Assembly: GCA_024641475.1 (NCBI GenBank)
Contig: JAHECZ010000130.1
Coordinates: 1 to 64,000 of the forward strand
Reading direction: 5' to 3'
DNA: 64,000 nucleotides
From: Gammaproteobacteria bacterium
Lineage (GTDB): Bacteria; Pseudomonadota; Gammaproteobacteria; UBA6429; Thiohalophilaceae
In this document: positions 17,402 to 27,300 of the stretch, piece after piece
Layout of the letters: each line of letters begins with the position of its first letter
Position numbering within the stretch: the first letter of the stretch is position 1
The notes under the pieces: generated by a model
What the model saw: only the letters and a program-made list of their open reading frames with translations
The model's database searches: none
Told to the model about the DNA's origin: nothing
Position numbers and translations under genes: made by a program

Positions 17402-19201
17402 TTAAGTTGCCGTGGTGGCGGAGTCGACACTTGCTTGTTCACCGCTGGGCTCATTACATTCACGGAATATTCGCGCGCTACAGGTTTTGCAAATATCCTT
17501 ATTGAGACACGGATAGATACCTGCCAATCCTTCGCCACGCGAGCTAAACAAATGATCTTCGCCGATTTCCCGGAGGCAGTTGGCGCTGTCGATTTCTTCG
17601 ATCACATCCGGACGCATGCGTATCAGCCACATATCACCACCGAGACGACGGCGTTTGCGTGATTCCTGGGCTAAAAATTCTGCGCCAGAAAGATCCACAA
17701 AGTTGATCCCGCCAGCCACGATGGCCAGATGTTTCTGCCCTGGATTAGCTTTATACATCGACTGGAGTTTTTCCTGCACATTACCAATGGCGCCGAAGAA
17801 CAGCGACCCATCGATACGCACAATCTTCAATTGTGGGCATTCCGGTAAATCAGGGTTATCCGTAAATTTGCGTTTGGGGTGAGTGGGATTGGGTACGCGG
17901 CTTGCTATCGTGGGGTTGGCGGCGCGATTCATGTAAAAACCCAAAGATAAGATCACACCTAACAGAATGGCCATTTCCAGACTTAATACCAAGGTAGCGA
18001 AGAAGGTGGTGCCGAGAATAACCAGTTCCGTATAGCCAGATTGGAAAATTTGTTTGATATGTTTGAAATCGATCAAACCCCATGCCACCAAAAATAATAC
18101 ACCGGCCATGGCTGCATTCGGTAAATATGATGCTACTGGCGCGATCAACAGTACAATGGCAATCAATAATATACTCGCAATGACCGACGATAGTGGTGTT
18201 TGTGCACCGGCGGTGTAATTCAAACCACTACGATTAAACGAGCCAGTGGCAACATAGGCGGAGAAGAAGCTGCCAATAATATTTGATAAACCCTGGCCGA
18301 TGAATTCCTGGTTGCCGTTGAGTTGTTGACCAGAGCGTACTGCCATCGCACGGGCAATGGATACAGCTTCGGTCAATGCCAGCAATGCAACCGCCAGTGA
18401 TGCCGTACCCAAATCTTTAAGAGTTGCAAAATCAAACACAGGATGTGATAACGGTGGCAAGGTGGCGGGCAACGCACCGACAGTAGTAATCCCCGTGACA
18501 TTTGTCCCCAGAGTAAAATTCATAATTACCGAGATGATGGTGCCGCCGACCATGGCTGCAATCATGTAAGGGACTGCTTTGAAGTAGCGTTTTGCTGCAA
18601 TCCCGATTAGTAACGTACTGACACTGATGATAAGAACATATGGATGAATCTTGTCAATTTGTTCGAACAGGAGTTCCCAGGTTTCGATGAATTCGGTACC
18701 GCGCGGGATGGTGATACCAAAAAAGTTTTTTACCTGGCTGGTTGCAATCAGGATGGCGGCCCCGGCGGTAAAACCGATGACGACGGAATGTGAAATGAAA
18801 TTGATCAGCGTGCCTAAACGCGCTGCACCCAGCAGTAATTCAATTACACCGACCATAAAAGTCAGGGTCAGGGCGTATTGTACATATTGCGCGGTAGTGG
18901 GTTCGGCATGCGCGGATAATACCGAGTACAACAGGATTGATGCTGCGGTCGTTGGGCCGGATACCAGATGCCAGGATGAGCCAAAGAGAGCAGCGATAAT
19001 GGCTGGAATCATGCCGGCATACAGACCATATTGCGGTGGCATGCCTGCAATCGTTGCAAAGGCCACACCTTGTGGCAGTACAACCAGAGCACCCGTCAAA
19101 CCGGCTAACAAATCTTGTTTAAAAGTGGTGCGGTTTACACGCGAACGCCACTGCAGAAATGGGAAAAAGCGTTGCCAATCAGCAAAATAATTTTGAAACA
19201 T
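17402..19201 (-). CDS. SulP/SLC26-family anion permease with STAS domain
   Basis: A 599-residue inner-membrane transporter. The N-terminus has the family hallmark FKQDLLAGLTGALVVLPQGV, then PPQYGLYAGMIPA, with about 12 hydrophobic segments. A cytoplasmic STAS domain follows at about residues 440-550 (IVRIDGSLFFGAIGNV, FVDLSGAEFLAQES). The tail carries an unusual four-cysteine stretch (PCLNKDICKTC then FREC). Related proteins carry sulfate, bicarbonate or other anions; the substrate is not determined. GAGG precedes the ATG at 19201. Confidence 0.93.
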   Translation of the reverse strand: MFQNYFADWQRFFPFLQWRSRVNRTTFKQDLLAGLTGALVVLPQGVAFATIAGMPPQYGLYAGMIPAIIAALFGSSWHLVSGPTTAASILLYSVLSAHAEPTTAQYVQYALTLTFMVGVIELLLGAARLGTLINFISHSVVIGFTAGAAILIATSQVKNFFGITIPRGTEFIETWELLFEQIDKIHPYVLIISVSTLLIGIAAKRYFKAVPYMIAAMVGGTIISVIMNFTLGTNVTGITTVGALPATLPPLSHPVFDFATLKDLGTASLAVALLALTEAVSIARAMAVRSGQQLNGNQEFIGQGLSNIIGSFFSAYVATGSFNRSGLNYTAGAQTPLSSVIASILLIAIVLLIAPVASYLPNAAMAGVLFLVAWGLIDFKHIKQIFQSGYTELVILGTTFFATLVLSLEMAILLGVILSLGFYMNRAANPTIASRVPNPTHPKRKFTDNPDLPECPQLKIVRIDGSLFFGAIGNVQEKLQSMYKANPGQKHLAIVAGGINFVDLSGAEFLAQESRKRRRLGGDMWLIRMRPDVIEEIDSANCLREIGEDHLFSSRGEGLAGIYPCLNKDICKTCSARIFRECNEPSGEQASVDSATTAT

Positions 19202-19479
19202 GTCTTACCTCAGTCAATTCACAAGTACAAAAATTTAAATTCCAGATATCTCAATGGTGTTACTTAGCTGAGGCATATCCATGAGGCGGGCCAAAGTGCG
19301 GTATCCATTTTTTATCTTACGACAATATTATGTCATATAACCTTCGTAATGAAACGTATCCTGTATGGTCTGGATGCGATCATGCTCCGTGTCTGGCGGC
19401 CAGGTCTGTTGCATCAGTCCGGTGTCAGGAAAATACTGGCGTAAAAAATGTGACCGAGTTCAATGGAATGTTGCGGGTG

Positions 19480-20550
19480 TTATTTTTTGCTAAAAGACGG
19501 GCGATTTGTTGCAAAATCCAACATGCGTTGCACAGAGACCATTGCGCGCATCCGCACATCTTCTGCCACCTGAATTTCATTTTGACCGCTTTCTAATGTG
19601 CTGATGAGGTTGCGCAAGGAATTCAGCGCCATCCAGGGACAGTGGGCGCAACTCCGGCAGGTTGCGCCGATGCCGGCATTCGGTGCCTCGAGTATTTGTT
19701 TGTGCGGCGCCATTTGTTTCATCTTGTAAAAAATCCCATTGTCCGTGGCAACGATGAAGGTCGGATTGGCTAACTCCAAAGTTGCCTTGATAAGGGCACT
19801 TGTTGAACCTACGACGTCGGCCAATGCAATGACATCGGGAGGGGACTCTGGATGGACTAGTACCGCAGCTTCAGGATAGCGGCGTTTCATTTCCATCAGT
19901 TCACGGGCTTTGAATTGTTCGTGTACGACACAGCTTCCCTGCCAAATCAACATATCGGCACCCGTGGTACGTTGAATGTAATCGCCCAGGTATTTATCCG
20001 GAGCAAACAGGATTTTCTGTCCCAGGTGATGTAAGTGGCTAACGACCTCGGTGGCGATGCTGGAAGTCACCACCCAGTCTGCGCGTGCTTTAACCGCTGC
20101 GCTGGTATTCGCATAGACCACCACAGTGCGGTCTGGATTAGCATCACAAAAGGGAATAAAGCTCTCAGCAGGGCAGGACAGGTCCAGTGAACATTCTGCG
20201 TCCAGGGTGGGCATAAGAACCCTTTTTTCCGGATTAAGGATTTTAGCGGTTTCACCCATGAAACGGACGCCGGCCACCACTAAAGTCGAAGCTGGGTGCT
20301 CATGTCCAAAGCGTGCCATATCCAGAGAATCGGAGATGTAACCACCGGAATCTTCGGCCAGCTGTTGCAGGCTTGCATCGGTGTAATAGTGGGCGACGAG
20401 CACTGCATCCTGTTGTTTTAGTAAGGTTTTTGCCTGTAACAGTAATGCTTCACGCTCATGGTGTGGTACAACTGGTGGTAGGGTGACTGATTCTGCCATG
20501 GCCGAAATATGTGCATGATCTACCTGAGGCAGGGTTGCAGTACTGGCCAT
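19480..20550 (-). CDS. nadA: Quinolinate synthase
   Basis: A 356-residue NadA, which condenses iminoaspartate with dihydroxyacetone phosphate to quinolinate in NAD synthesis using a [4Fe-4S] cluster. Landmarks are [44 protein letters not shown], the cluster cysteines in [18 protein letters not shown] and [14 protein letters not shown]. An AGGAGG site lies before the ATG at 20550. NadB and NadC are not in the window. The long intergenic region upstream (to 20752) contains a palindrome that may regulate this gene or its divergent neighbour. Confidence 0.96.
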   Translation of the reverse strand: MASTATLPQVDHAHISAMAESVTLPPVVPHHEREALLLQAKTLLKQQDAVLVAHYYTDASLQQLAEDSGGYISDSLDMARFGHEHPASTLVVAGVRFMGETAKILNPEKRVLMPTLDAECSLDLSCPAESFIPFCDANPDRTVVVYANTSAAVKARADWVVTSSIATEVVSHLHHLGQKILFAPDKYLGDYIQRTTGADMLIWQGSCVVHEQFKARELMEMKRRYPEAAVLVHPESPPDVIALADVVGSTSALIKATLELANPTFIVATDNGIFYKMKQMAPHKQILEAPNAGIGATCRSCAHCPWMALNSLRNLISTLESGQNEIQVAEDVRMRAMVSVQRMLDFATNRPSFSKK

Positions 20551-20654
20551 GATGGTATTTCCTCCTGCTTATTTTGGGTCACAGCCTACGCAATATCGGC
20601 TGTTATAAAAAGTTTACATTAGGGATATAAGCCTGAGCAGGAAAATATACAAGA

Positions 20655-20708
20655 TAAACTAAAATAATTAGTTTAAAATCAATTGATTCCAGACTGTAAT
20701 TAAACTAA
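20655..20708. promoter_or_regulatory. Operator-like palindrome plus extra half-site
   Basis: TAAACTAA at 20655-20662 and TTAGTTTA at 20668-20675 form a perfect 8-bp inverted repeat with a 5-bp spacer. A third copy, TAAACTAA, lies at 20701-20708. All three are in the A/T-rich region between divergent nadA and the DUF2786 gene. The layout is that of a dimeric repressor site with an auxiliary half-site. It does not match an NAD-related operator I can recall. Confidence 0.5.
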
Positions 20709-20752
20709 TTTCCCATTTATGACCTTGATCTTTGCTATGTTTAGGTGGCGAA

Positions 20753-21454
20753 ATGGGGCAGACGGATAAAATGGAAAAGATAAAAATCATCGATAAGATT
20801 CAAAAATGCTTACGGTTGTCGCGTTCTGGGAATGCCAATGAAGCTGCATCTGCTTTGCGTCAAGCCCAAGGGCTAATGCGGAAATATGGAATTGCCGAGG
20901 CAGAAGTTCGAATTGGGCAAGTGACAGAAGCAAGCTCTTCAGGTGCCGGTTATTTTAACCCCCCTTTTTGGGCGGTGGCTTTATCCGATCTAGTTGCCCA
21001 GACATTTGATTGCCGGGCTTACCTTATTTCGCGTGAGCAAGGTACGGAATTTCGTTTTATCGGCGTTGGGGCGAGCTCTGAAGTCAGTGCTTACACCTTT
21101 ACTGTATTGTACCGCCAGTTGCGCCTGGCGCGGCGCGGCTATCTTAAAGAATTGGCTCTGCAAGACCCTCAAGAGCGTGTGCGTCGTGGGAAAGTCTTTG
21201 CCCAGGCCTGGCTATTCCGGATTGCTAGAACCGTGTCTGAGTTTGCCAGAGATGCTGCCAGTGTGGCGGCCGTTGATACTTATGTTCAGGAGCAATATGG
21301 CGATACGCCGTCGTGGGAACGGCCACCCGAAGATTTAGCCAGCCAGGATTATGAAGTCATTGTTTCCGGATTAAAGGCAGCTGAACAAGTACAGTTGGTG
21401 CGACCCGTAACCATGGACACGGCAGTAGACAATCTTGTCACGCAGTGTGCCTAA
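20753..21454 (+). CDS. DUF2786 domain protein
   Basis: A 233-residue protein with the DUF2786 signature at the N-terminus: KIIDKIQKCLRLSRSGNANE, then AASALRQAQGLMRKYGI. The middle (residues 60-170) looks like the domain often paired with it (AYTFTVLYRQLRLARRGYL, RRGKVFAQAWLFRI). AGGTGG lies 4 bases before ATG 20753; a TTG at 20732 is unlikely. Members occur in phages, integrative elements and chromosomes; their activity is not established. No integrase or structural phage gene is nearby. Confidence 0.82.
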   Translation: MGQTDKMEKIKIIDKIQKCLRLSRSGNANEAASALRQAQGLMRKYGIAEAEVRIGQVTEASSSGAGYFNPPFWAVALSDLVAQTFDCRAYLISREQGTEFRFIGVGASSEVSAYTFTVLYRQLRLARRGYLKELALQDPQERVRRGKVFAQAWLFRIARTVSEFARDAASVAAVDTYVQEQYGDTPSWERPPEDLASQDYEVIVSGLKAAEQVQLVRPVTMDTAVDNLVTQCA

Positions 21455-21593
21455 ATTCACGTTTGCGAATGGATAGAGGGTGTTTATTGCCCCTCTCATG
21501 GTTATGCTTGGGTAATTGTAAAAATTTTAGGCGGTCTCATTGTGAGGCAGGGTATTTTGTGGGTATCCCGTTTGTGACGGGTGAGGCAAGTGC

Positions 21594-22535
21594 ATGGCAG
21601 CCACGCTGACTTATACAATAAACGAAGCAACCAAGAAGGTATCGTGCAAATCTGTCCTGACAGTTGGCCGTGACAAGAGCAGTGATATTGTACTGGTGGA
21701 TTTAATGGTGTCGCGTAATCACGCCATGATCCGTCGAATTGGCAACAATGATTATTATTTAATTGACGGCGGCAGCTCCAATGGCAGTTACGTCAACCAG
21801 CAGCGAGTTGCCACCCCCAAATTACTTAAGCACGGTGATCGTATCTCCATTGGCGGTTTTGAGTTTCTGTTTGAGCAAGATAAACAGGATATCCCCAAGG
21901 GAGATAATATTTGTTTACAAGAAACCATAGTTAATAATAATCCCGAAATTAAACGTATAACCATTCTTGTCGCGGATATCCGTGGATTCACCTCATTGTC
22001 TGAGAGTGTGCCGATTCGAACACTGACGATGATGATGAATACCTGGTTCAATGAGGTTAGCGATGTCATTATTGCGAATCATGGCATAGTCGATAAATTT
22101 ATCGGTGACTGTGTATTTGCACGTTGGGAAGCGGATGAAGATGAGAAGGCGACCGTGATCAATGCGTTGCTGGCAGCTGTGGCAATCCATCGGGTAACCC
22201 AGCATCTCAATACAAACTATGAAGAAATACCCGAAAAATTATCGATAGGAGTCGGCATTAATACAGGTGCGGCATCAATGGGAAATGGCGCCGAGCAAAC
22301 GGCATTGGGTGATGCGGTAAATACAGCATTCCGCTTGGAGAGCGCAACCAAGTTATTGGGACGCGATATTGTATTGAGTGAAACCACTTATCGGCATTTA
22401 CCTGCGGCTTTGTGGGAAACCAATGCTCAAAAAATAAAAGTGAAAGGCAAGCGTGACCCCGTGCGAATAATTGCATTTGATTTCAGTCAAGTGCAGCCAA
22501 TTTTGGAATTGGCACAAAAAAATACAAAAAACTGA
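21594..22535 (+). CDS. FHA domain-class III adenylate cyclase fusion
   Basis: A 313-residue soluble protein. Residues 1-95 form a forkhead-associated phosphopeptide-binding domain with Gly25-Arg26, Ser40-Arg-Asn-His43 and Asn63-Gly64. Residues 118-290 form a class III cyclase catalytic domain with metal-binding Asp128 (LVADIRGFT) and Asp172 (KFIGD), Lys168 for base contact, and Asn243/Arg247 in LGDAVNTAFRLES for transition-state stabilisation, so it should be active. FHA input implies control by a Ser/Thr phosphoprotein. A cyclic-nucleotide-binding protein is encoded 1.8 kb away and a CRP-like site controls it. Confidence 0.92.
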   Translation: MAATLTYTINEATKKVSCKSVLTVGRDKSSDIVLVDLMVSRNHAMIRRIGNNDYYLIDGGSSNGSYVNQQRVATPKLLKHGDRISIGGFEFLFEQDKQDIPKGDNICLQETIVNNNPEIKRITILVADIRGFTSLSESVPIRTLTMMMNTWFNEVSDVIIANHGIVDKFIGDCVFARWEADEDEKATVINALLAAVAIHRVTQHLNTNYEEIPEKLSIGVGINTGAASMGNGAEQTALGDAVNTAFRLESATKLLGRDIVLSETTYRHLPAALWETNAQKIKVKGKRDPVRIIAFDFSQVQPILELAQKNTKN

Positions 22536-22538
22536 TAC

Positions 22539-22949
22539 TCAGCCACGCGAAAATAAATGCATATCAGCCAGCGCATTTTCCATTGCGGCTTTTATTTGTA
22601 GCATTATCTGGTTAGCATCATCGGCAAAAATCCAGTCGTGATGATTAATATCGCCGGATTTAATAGCGGCTTGTCCTTTTACAAGGGTGCCGTATTGCCG
22701 GTCTGGAATAAATTGTTCCAGGAAGACGTAGGCGGAACTCAGGCCGGTACGTATTTCAGGTGCCAATTCATCGATCTCCCAAAGGAGGGAAAGGATGGCT
22801 TGGCGAATGAAGTCTTTTTCGAATGGCAGCAGGGACAGAGGGTATGCCATTGCTACTTCATCAAGGTCTGCCAGGAGTTCACCATAGGCGTTCACAATAT
22901 GCTCAGCTTTCTCGATAGAGCTGATTTCTGGAGAGATAACTGGCTGCAT
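22539..22949 (-). CDS. Conserved hypothetical protein, 136 aa
   Basis: An acidic, mostly helical soluble protein of about 136 residues from ATG 22949; the frame is open to 22970. No cysteine, signal peptide or known motif is visible. The N-terminus reads MQPVISPEISSIEKAEHIV and the C-terminus ends LHLFSRG-like after a helical AAMENALADM stretch. It converges with the FHA-cyclase gene, the two stops lying 3 bp apart. Function unknown. Confidence 0.55.
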   Translation of the reverse strand: MQPVISPEISSIEKAEHIVNAYGELLADLDEVAMAYPLSLLPFEKDFIRQAILSLLWEIDELAPEIRTGLSSAYVFLEQFIPDRQYGTLVKGQAAIKSGDINHHDWIFADDANQIMLQIKAAMENALADMHLFSRG

Positions 22950-23056
22950 TCTGTACCTATTGGGTAACACGATAATAATTATATATTACTAAAATAGCAG
23001 CAATTGGCTGTGAATTTTGCTATTGTAACTTTTTTTTACAATTCAACAATTTTTCG

Positions 23057-23761
23057 ATGGATGAACTTGTCGGTTTTATTGATACATTACAGCTTGATCC
23101 GTTAAGCTTGGGTGTTTTCCCTGCGATATGCGTGTTAGCAGGGCTATTGCTAATCTGGCAGCCGTTTCGGCGGGTGCGAGCCTATATGCGACTCCAAAGA
23201 GTTATTCGTACTCTGGGAGTAGAATGGTTACGTGATGTATATGTTCCTGCCACATTAGATAGCCATATCTATCTTGAATATTTGTTGCTTACTCCGCGTG
23301 GTTTACTGTTACTACATGTCAAACCTTACTATGGAAATATTTTTGCTGGCGAACAAATTGAATACTGGACGCAAGTCATTGGACATAAAAGTTTTAAATT
23401 TATTAATCCATTGCACCAATTGCAGGTGGATTTAGGTGAATTACACAGCCTCTTGCCAAAGATTTTCTTGCAAGGCCAGGTTTTATTTACTGCGGGTAGT
23501 AGTTTCCCAAAGGGAAAACCAGAAAACGTATTACGGATCGATGAAATAAAGCCATTAGCTAGCGATGCTGCACAGACGGTCCCCGATGATCTTGCCGGCG
23601 CATGGCAATCACTATGTGAAAAAGCCCAACCCGCAAATCAAATTCGGTTACGCGTGTATTTGCGCCGTGGCGATGTGCGACGTCTCATCTATGGCGGGGC
23701 GCTCATTGGCATTACACTTGGGTGGCTGTTATGGAATGCCATAAGAGCAACATTAGGTTAA
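23057..23761 (+). CDS. NERD-domain membrane protein
   Basis: A 234-residue protein with an N-terminal transmembrane helix (residues 17-35, VFPAICVLAGLLLIW), a cytoplasmic NERD (nuclease-related) domain (LEYLLLTPRGLLLLHVKPY, then FAGEQIEYWTQ and FKFINPLHQLQVDL), and a C-terminal hydrophobic helix near residue 215. NERD domains have a predicted restriction-endonuclease-like fold; catalysis is unproven. It starts about 86 bp from the divergent gene at 22949 and is followed 68 bp later by the DUF2914 gene. Confidence 0.78.
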   Translation: MDELVGFIDTLQLDPLSLGVFPAICVLAGLLLIWQPFRRVRAYMRLQRVIRTLGVEWLRDVYVPATLDSHIYLEYLLLTPRGLLLLHVKPYYGNIFAGEQIEYWTQVIGHKSFKFINPLHQLQVDLGELHSLLPKIFLQGQVLFTAGSSFPKGKPENVLRIDEIKPLASDAAQTVPDDLAGAWQSLCEKAQPANQIRLRVYLRRGDVRRLIYGGALIGITLGWLLWNAIRATLG

Positions 23762-23829
23762 TGTTAGTTGATGAATTACAATTCAATTCATGGTTAAATT
23801 ACCAGCAGACACTGACTTATCCGGATTAA

Positions 23830-24309
23830 ATGAAATATTCCAGTTTAGAAAAATGCTATAAATTTCGATGGGTAACGCTGAGTTGTCTTGCAGTGTTCAT
23901 AGCGCATTTCAACCACGCTTTGGCGGCAGCCTGTGAGCATATTGAAGAAAGCAAGGTATTGCGTGCGATGTTTACCACGCGTCTGGAAAACCGCGAACCT
24001 GTGGATCGGGTTTTGATCCTTGATAACAAAGTACGGGAAGTTTATTTTTTTACAGATTTATCCCAGTTACAGGGCCATACCATTACTCACCGCTGGGAAT
24101 ATGAAGGGCGTGTCGTGCAAACACGGAGCTATCAAATTAAAGGACAGCGTTGGCGTGCGGCATCGCAAAAAGAACTGGACCCAGGCATGATTGGTCGCTG
24201 GTCAGTTGTGGTGACAGACGAGAACGATTGTCCCTTAAAGGCTGTGGTGTTCCAGCTTGTGCCTTATTCAGCTACGCAGAATCAAACAGCAATATTACCG
24301 CCAGAATAG
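23830..24309 (+). CDS. DUF2914 exported protein
   Basis: A 159-residue protein with an N-terminal hydrophobic signal (residues 12-33, ending in NHALAAA) and a DUF2914 domain. The family pattern is clear: RAMFTTRLENREPVDRV, VYFFTDLSQLQGHTITHRW, then GQRWRAASQKELDPGMIGRW and VVVTDENDC. The domain is found alone or attached to membrane proteins; its role is unknown. It converges with the large cyclic-nucleotide-binding protein gene, stops 4 bp apart, so the 3' regions may be antisense to each other. Confidence 0.85.
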   Translation: MKYSSLEKCYKFRWVTLSCLAVFIAHFNHALAAACEHIEESKVLRAMFTTRLENREPVDRVLILDNKVREVYFFTDLSQLQGHTITHRWEYEGRVVQTRSYQIKGQRWRAASQKELDPGMIGRWSVVVTDENDCPLKAVVFQLVPYSATQNQTAILPPE

Positions 24310-24313
24310 ATAG

Positions 24314-27300
24314 CTATTGAGCATTAGGTTTTGCGCTGGCTTGATGTTCGCTACGCCATCTCGACAACATGCTCTGAAATTCTTCTTCGGCTTTGTTACG
24401 CACACGATTTTCTGCAGTTGCTTTATCTGATGCGATATCCTGCTCTGGCGAAGTTTGTAATGCCGGGGCAGGTGTACGCATAGAAGCTAGTCCACGCTGC
24501 TCACTTTGCGATGGGCTGGCAGTTATATTTGCAACTAAATTTGCATCCATGTACGTCGGACGTGTAATTGCAATAATACTGACGGCAATCATGACAACCA
24601 CACTTGCAGCCAAGGCATATAATCGGTAGCGGCTACTGGTGGATCGTTTTAACGGTTTGGGCTGCTCACTCGGAGGTAGAGTAAAATCCAGTTCGTTGTC
24701 GTCATTTTGCGGTTTATTGTAAGCAGAGAGCTGATTAAGGTCAGTAATTACAGATTCACTAAATCCTGATTTATCAGTCGTTGCTTTCGCGGTCGGTTTG
24801 GCAGGCTCATCAGCATAATCGATATCAAATGTCGGTAGCTCTTTACGAGACTGCTCGCGCATCTGGTTTTCTGCCTGGCGAATTAAGGCTTCAGCTTCTT
24901 CACGACTTGGTGGACGATGCGAAGGGGCTTTGAAGATAAAGATGTCCTGCTCACCTTCAAGGATTGTTTTGTCCTTAACAACGTGCAGCTTGGCAGTCGC
25001 TAATTTCATCCCCACCCCGGTTTGGGTTAGGAATTCATCCGGTTGTTGGCGGGCAATGTCCTGAGCTTGTAAACGTTCTTTTAATACTTCCGCACGTTGA
25101 CGTGCTTTATCATCAGCGCGACTTTTCAGTTCTGCAGCACGGCGCAAGGTTTCTGCGCGGCGGGCTTCTTCCAGGGCTAACTGGTGCGCTGCTTCAGCCT
25201 CACGTTGCTGACGTTCCTGTTCTTCCTGTTCAGCAGCGCGGCGGGCGAGTTCTGTTACACGGCGAGCCTGTTCAGCAGCGCGCAGTTCTTCTTCACGACG
25301 TCGGCGTGCTTCTTCCTGGGCGCGTCTTGCTGCATCTGCTGCAGCACGGGCGGCTGCTTCTTCTGCGGCACGCCCATAGGTATCTTCATCATCTTGGCGC
25401 TGAGCCTCTTCGGCATAGCGCGATTTCGCCAAGAGTGTTTCATTTTCAATCATTCGGCGTGTAGCTTCAATTTCTGCGCGTAATTGTTCTGTTTCATCAA
25501 TTGCTTGACGGCGAATTGCTTCTGCTTCCAATTCAGCCTGACGTTGCACCTGTTCCAAAGCAAGTGATCGGGACTGTTCCAGTTCTTGCTCATACCGGTG
25601 CTGTTCTTCAGCGCGCTTGAGTACGGATTTCTTTACTTCACGTTCGGCATCAATACGCATGCGCTGAACTTCTTCAAGTGCCTGGCGGCGAATTGCATCT
25701 GCTTCAAGCTGTGCTTGACGGCGGGATTCTTCTGCTGCTTGGGCGGCTTGTTGAATGGCAGTTTCGGCACGACGTTTGGCTTCGTCCAATGCGGCGTTGC
25801 GTTTAGCCGCGTCATCAGCGACCAACCGAGAGCGTTGTGCTTCTAATGATTCACGCAACTGACGAGCTTCATCCATGGCGCGTTGACGAATTTGTGCAGC
25901 TTCCAGCTTAACGCGCTCTGCTTCCTGCTTGGCTGCGCGACGCGCTTCTTCAGCCGCATGAGCGGATTTACGTTTTTGTTCTTCGGCATTTTTAAATTCT
26001 GCTTCAAGGCGGGCCTGACGTTCAGCAACCTCTTGAGCTTCACGACGAATACGATTGGCTTCTTCATCTGCGCGTTTGCGTGCCTGTTCGGCTTCGGCTT
26101 TCAGACGAGCTGCTTCTTGCTGTGCACGTTCCTTTTCCTTGGCTATAGCAAGTTTTGCTGTGCTGAGCATTTCTTCGCGTTGTTTCGCCGCTTCAGCCTG
26201 CAAACGTTGAATTTCAGCTTCGGCCTTTTTACGTTCATTCTCAGCGGCGCTGGTTTTTTCAGCCAGGCGTTGTGCTTGCGATCGCAATGCATCGGCTTCG
26301 CTACGTAATTGCAAAGTACGAGAGCTAAAATTCTTATGGGCTTTTTCTGCTTCATTGGCCCGATCTGCTTGCGTTTTTGCCTGGTAACGGTGCAATTCAA
26401 ATTCACCTGTTGCCACATAGGCCGGTGTATTTGTTGCGGTGGAGCCAGGCGACATTCTGGCTGGGGCGCTCGGTATTAAGTGAGATTTGGCAACGGGTTG
26501 TGTCGCTGGTTCAATTACTGGTTCGGGAGCCGGTGTAGCCGCGCCAAAAGGTTTGGATTGCGCATTAATGCCATTTGCCAATACAAAGCACGCGACACCG
26601 TGTTGAGCCAGCAGAAAAGCCGCCGCCGCACTTTGGCCGCCGTCATTACAGTAAATAATGTGCTCACGTGTTGGATTCAGGCTTTGAGCTTTCAGACGCA
26701 GCATTGATAACGGAATATTTTGCGCACCTTTGATACCGTTTTCGTTGAATTCTTTATTTGTCCGAACATCAATGATTGCGGCTCCGGCACGGACTTTATC
26801 CATCATCGTTTGATGATCGACCTTCTGCAGCAGCGGAGTAACAAGTAAATCCGTAAAATCCTGTTTGGCGAGTCGCATCAACACACCGGCATCTTTCATC
26901 GAAATGGTGGCGTTGCGTTTACCGTGAGTGATTAAAGCTTCTTCGCCAAAACCGTCTCCTGGGCCAAGAATAGCCAGCCGAACTTCTTCAGCCGCGGGGG
27001 CAGGCCGTCGTGAGACAATGCACTGGCCTTCTTTAACAATATAATACCAGGGGTCTGTGTCACCTTGTTTAATGATGACCTGGCCTTTTTGAACAGGGAT
27101 CTCCTGAAATTTCATCAATAAGCGTTGTATTTTTTCTGTGGGCAAACGCAAAAATGCAGGTGATTGTAAAAAGCGCAACATCCAGTCACTTTCAGGATCT
27201 TCGTCGACGCGAATTTCGGTGACTTCATATAAACCTGAGGGACTGTCATCCATCAGGAATTCCAGTAGATCACTGTCAATGTATAGCAGAACGGCGTTGG

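Noticed and set aside
19328-19414. Short minus-strand frame (28 codons) reading MQQTWPPDTEHDRIQTIQD, in the 278-bp spacer between the SulP gene and nadA
   Set aside because: The reading frame stays open further upstream without a start codon, so it could be a remnant of a gene end, but no family match or ribosome binding site supports a real gene. The spacer otherwise holds nothing clear.
20753-21454. Prophage or integrative element suggested by DUF2786
   Set aside because: No integrase, portal, terminase, tail or attachment-site repeats are near; surrounding genes look chromosomal.
21475-21510. Short hairpin after the DUF2786 gene (AGAGGG...CCCTCT)
   Set aside because: Six base pairs and no T run; too weak to call a terminator.
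25102-25483. Plus-strand frames rich in Leu, Cys and Phe opposite the coiled-coil region
   Set aside because: They are the complement of Ala/Glu/Arg codon repeats of the 1096-residue protein; low-complexity shadows.
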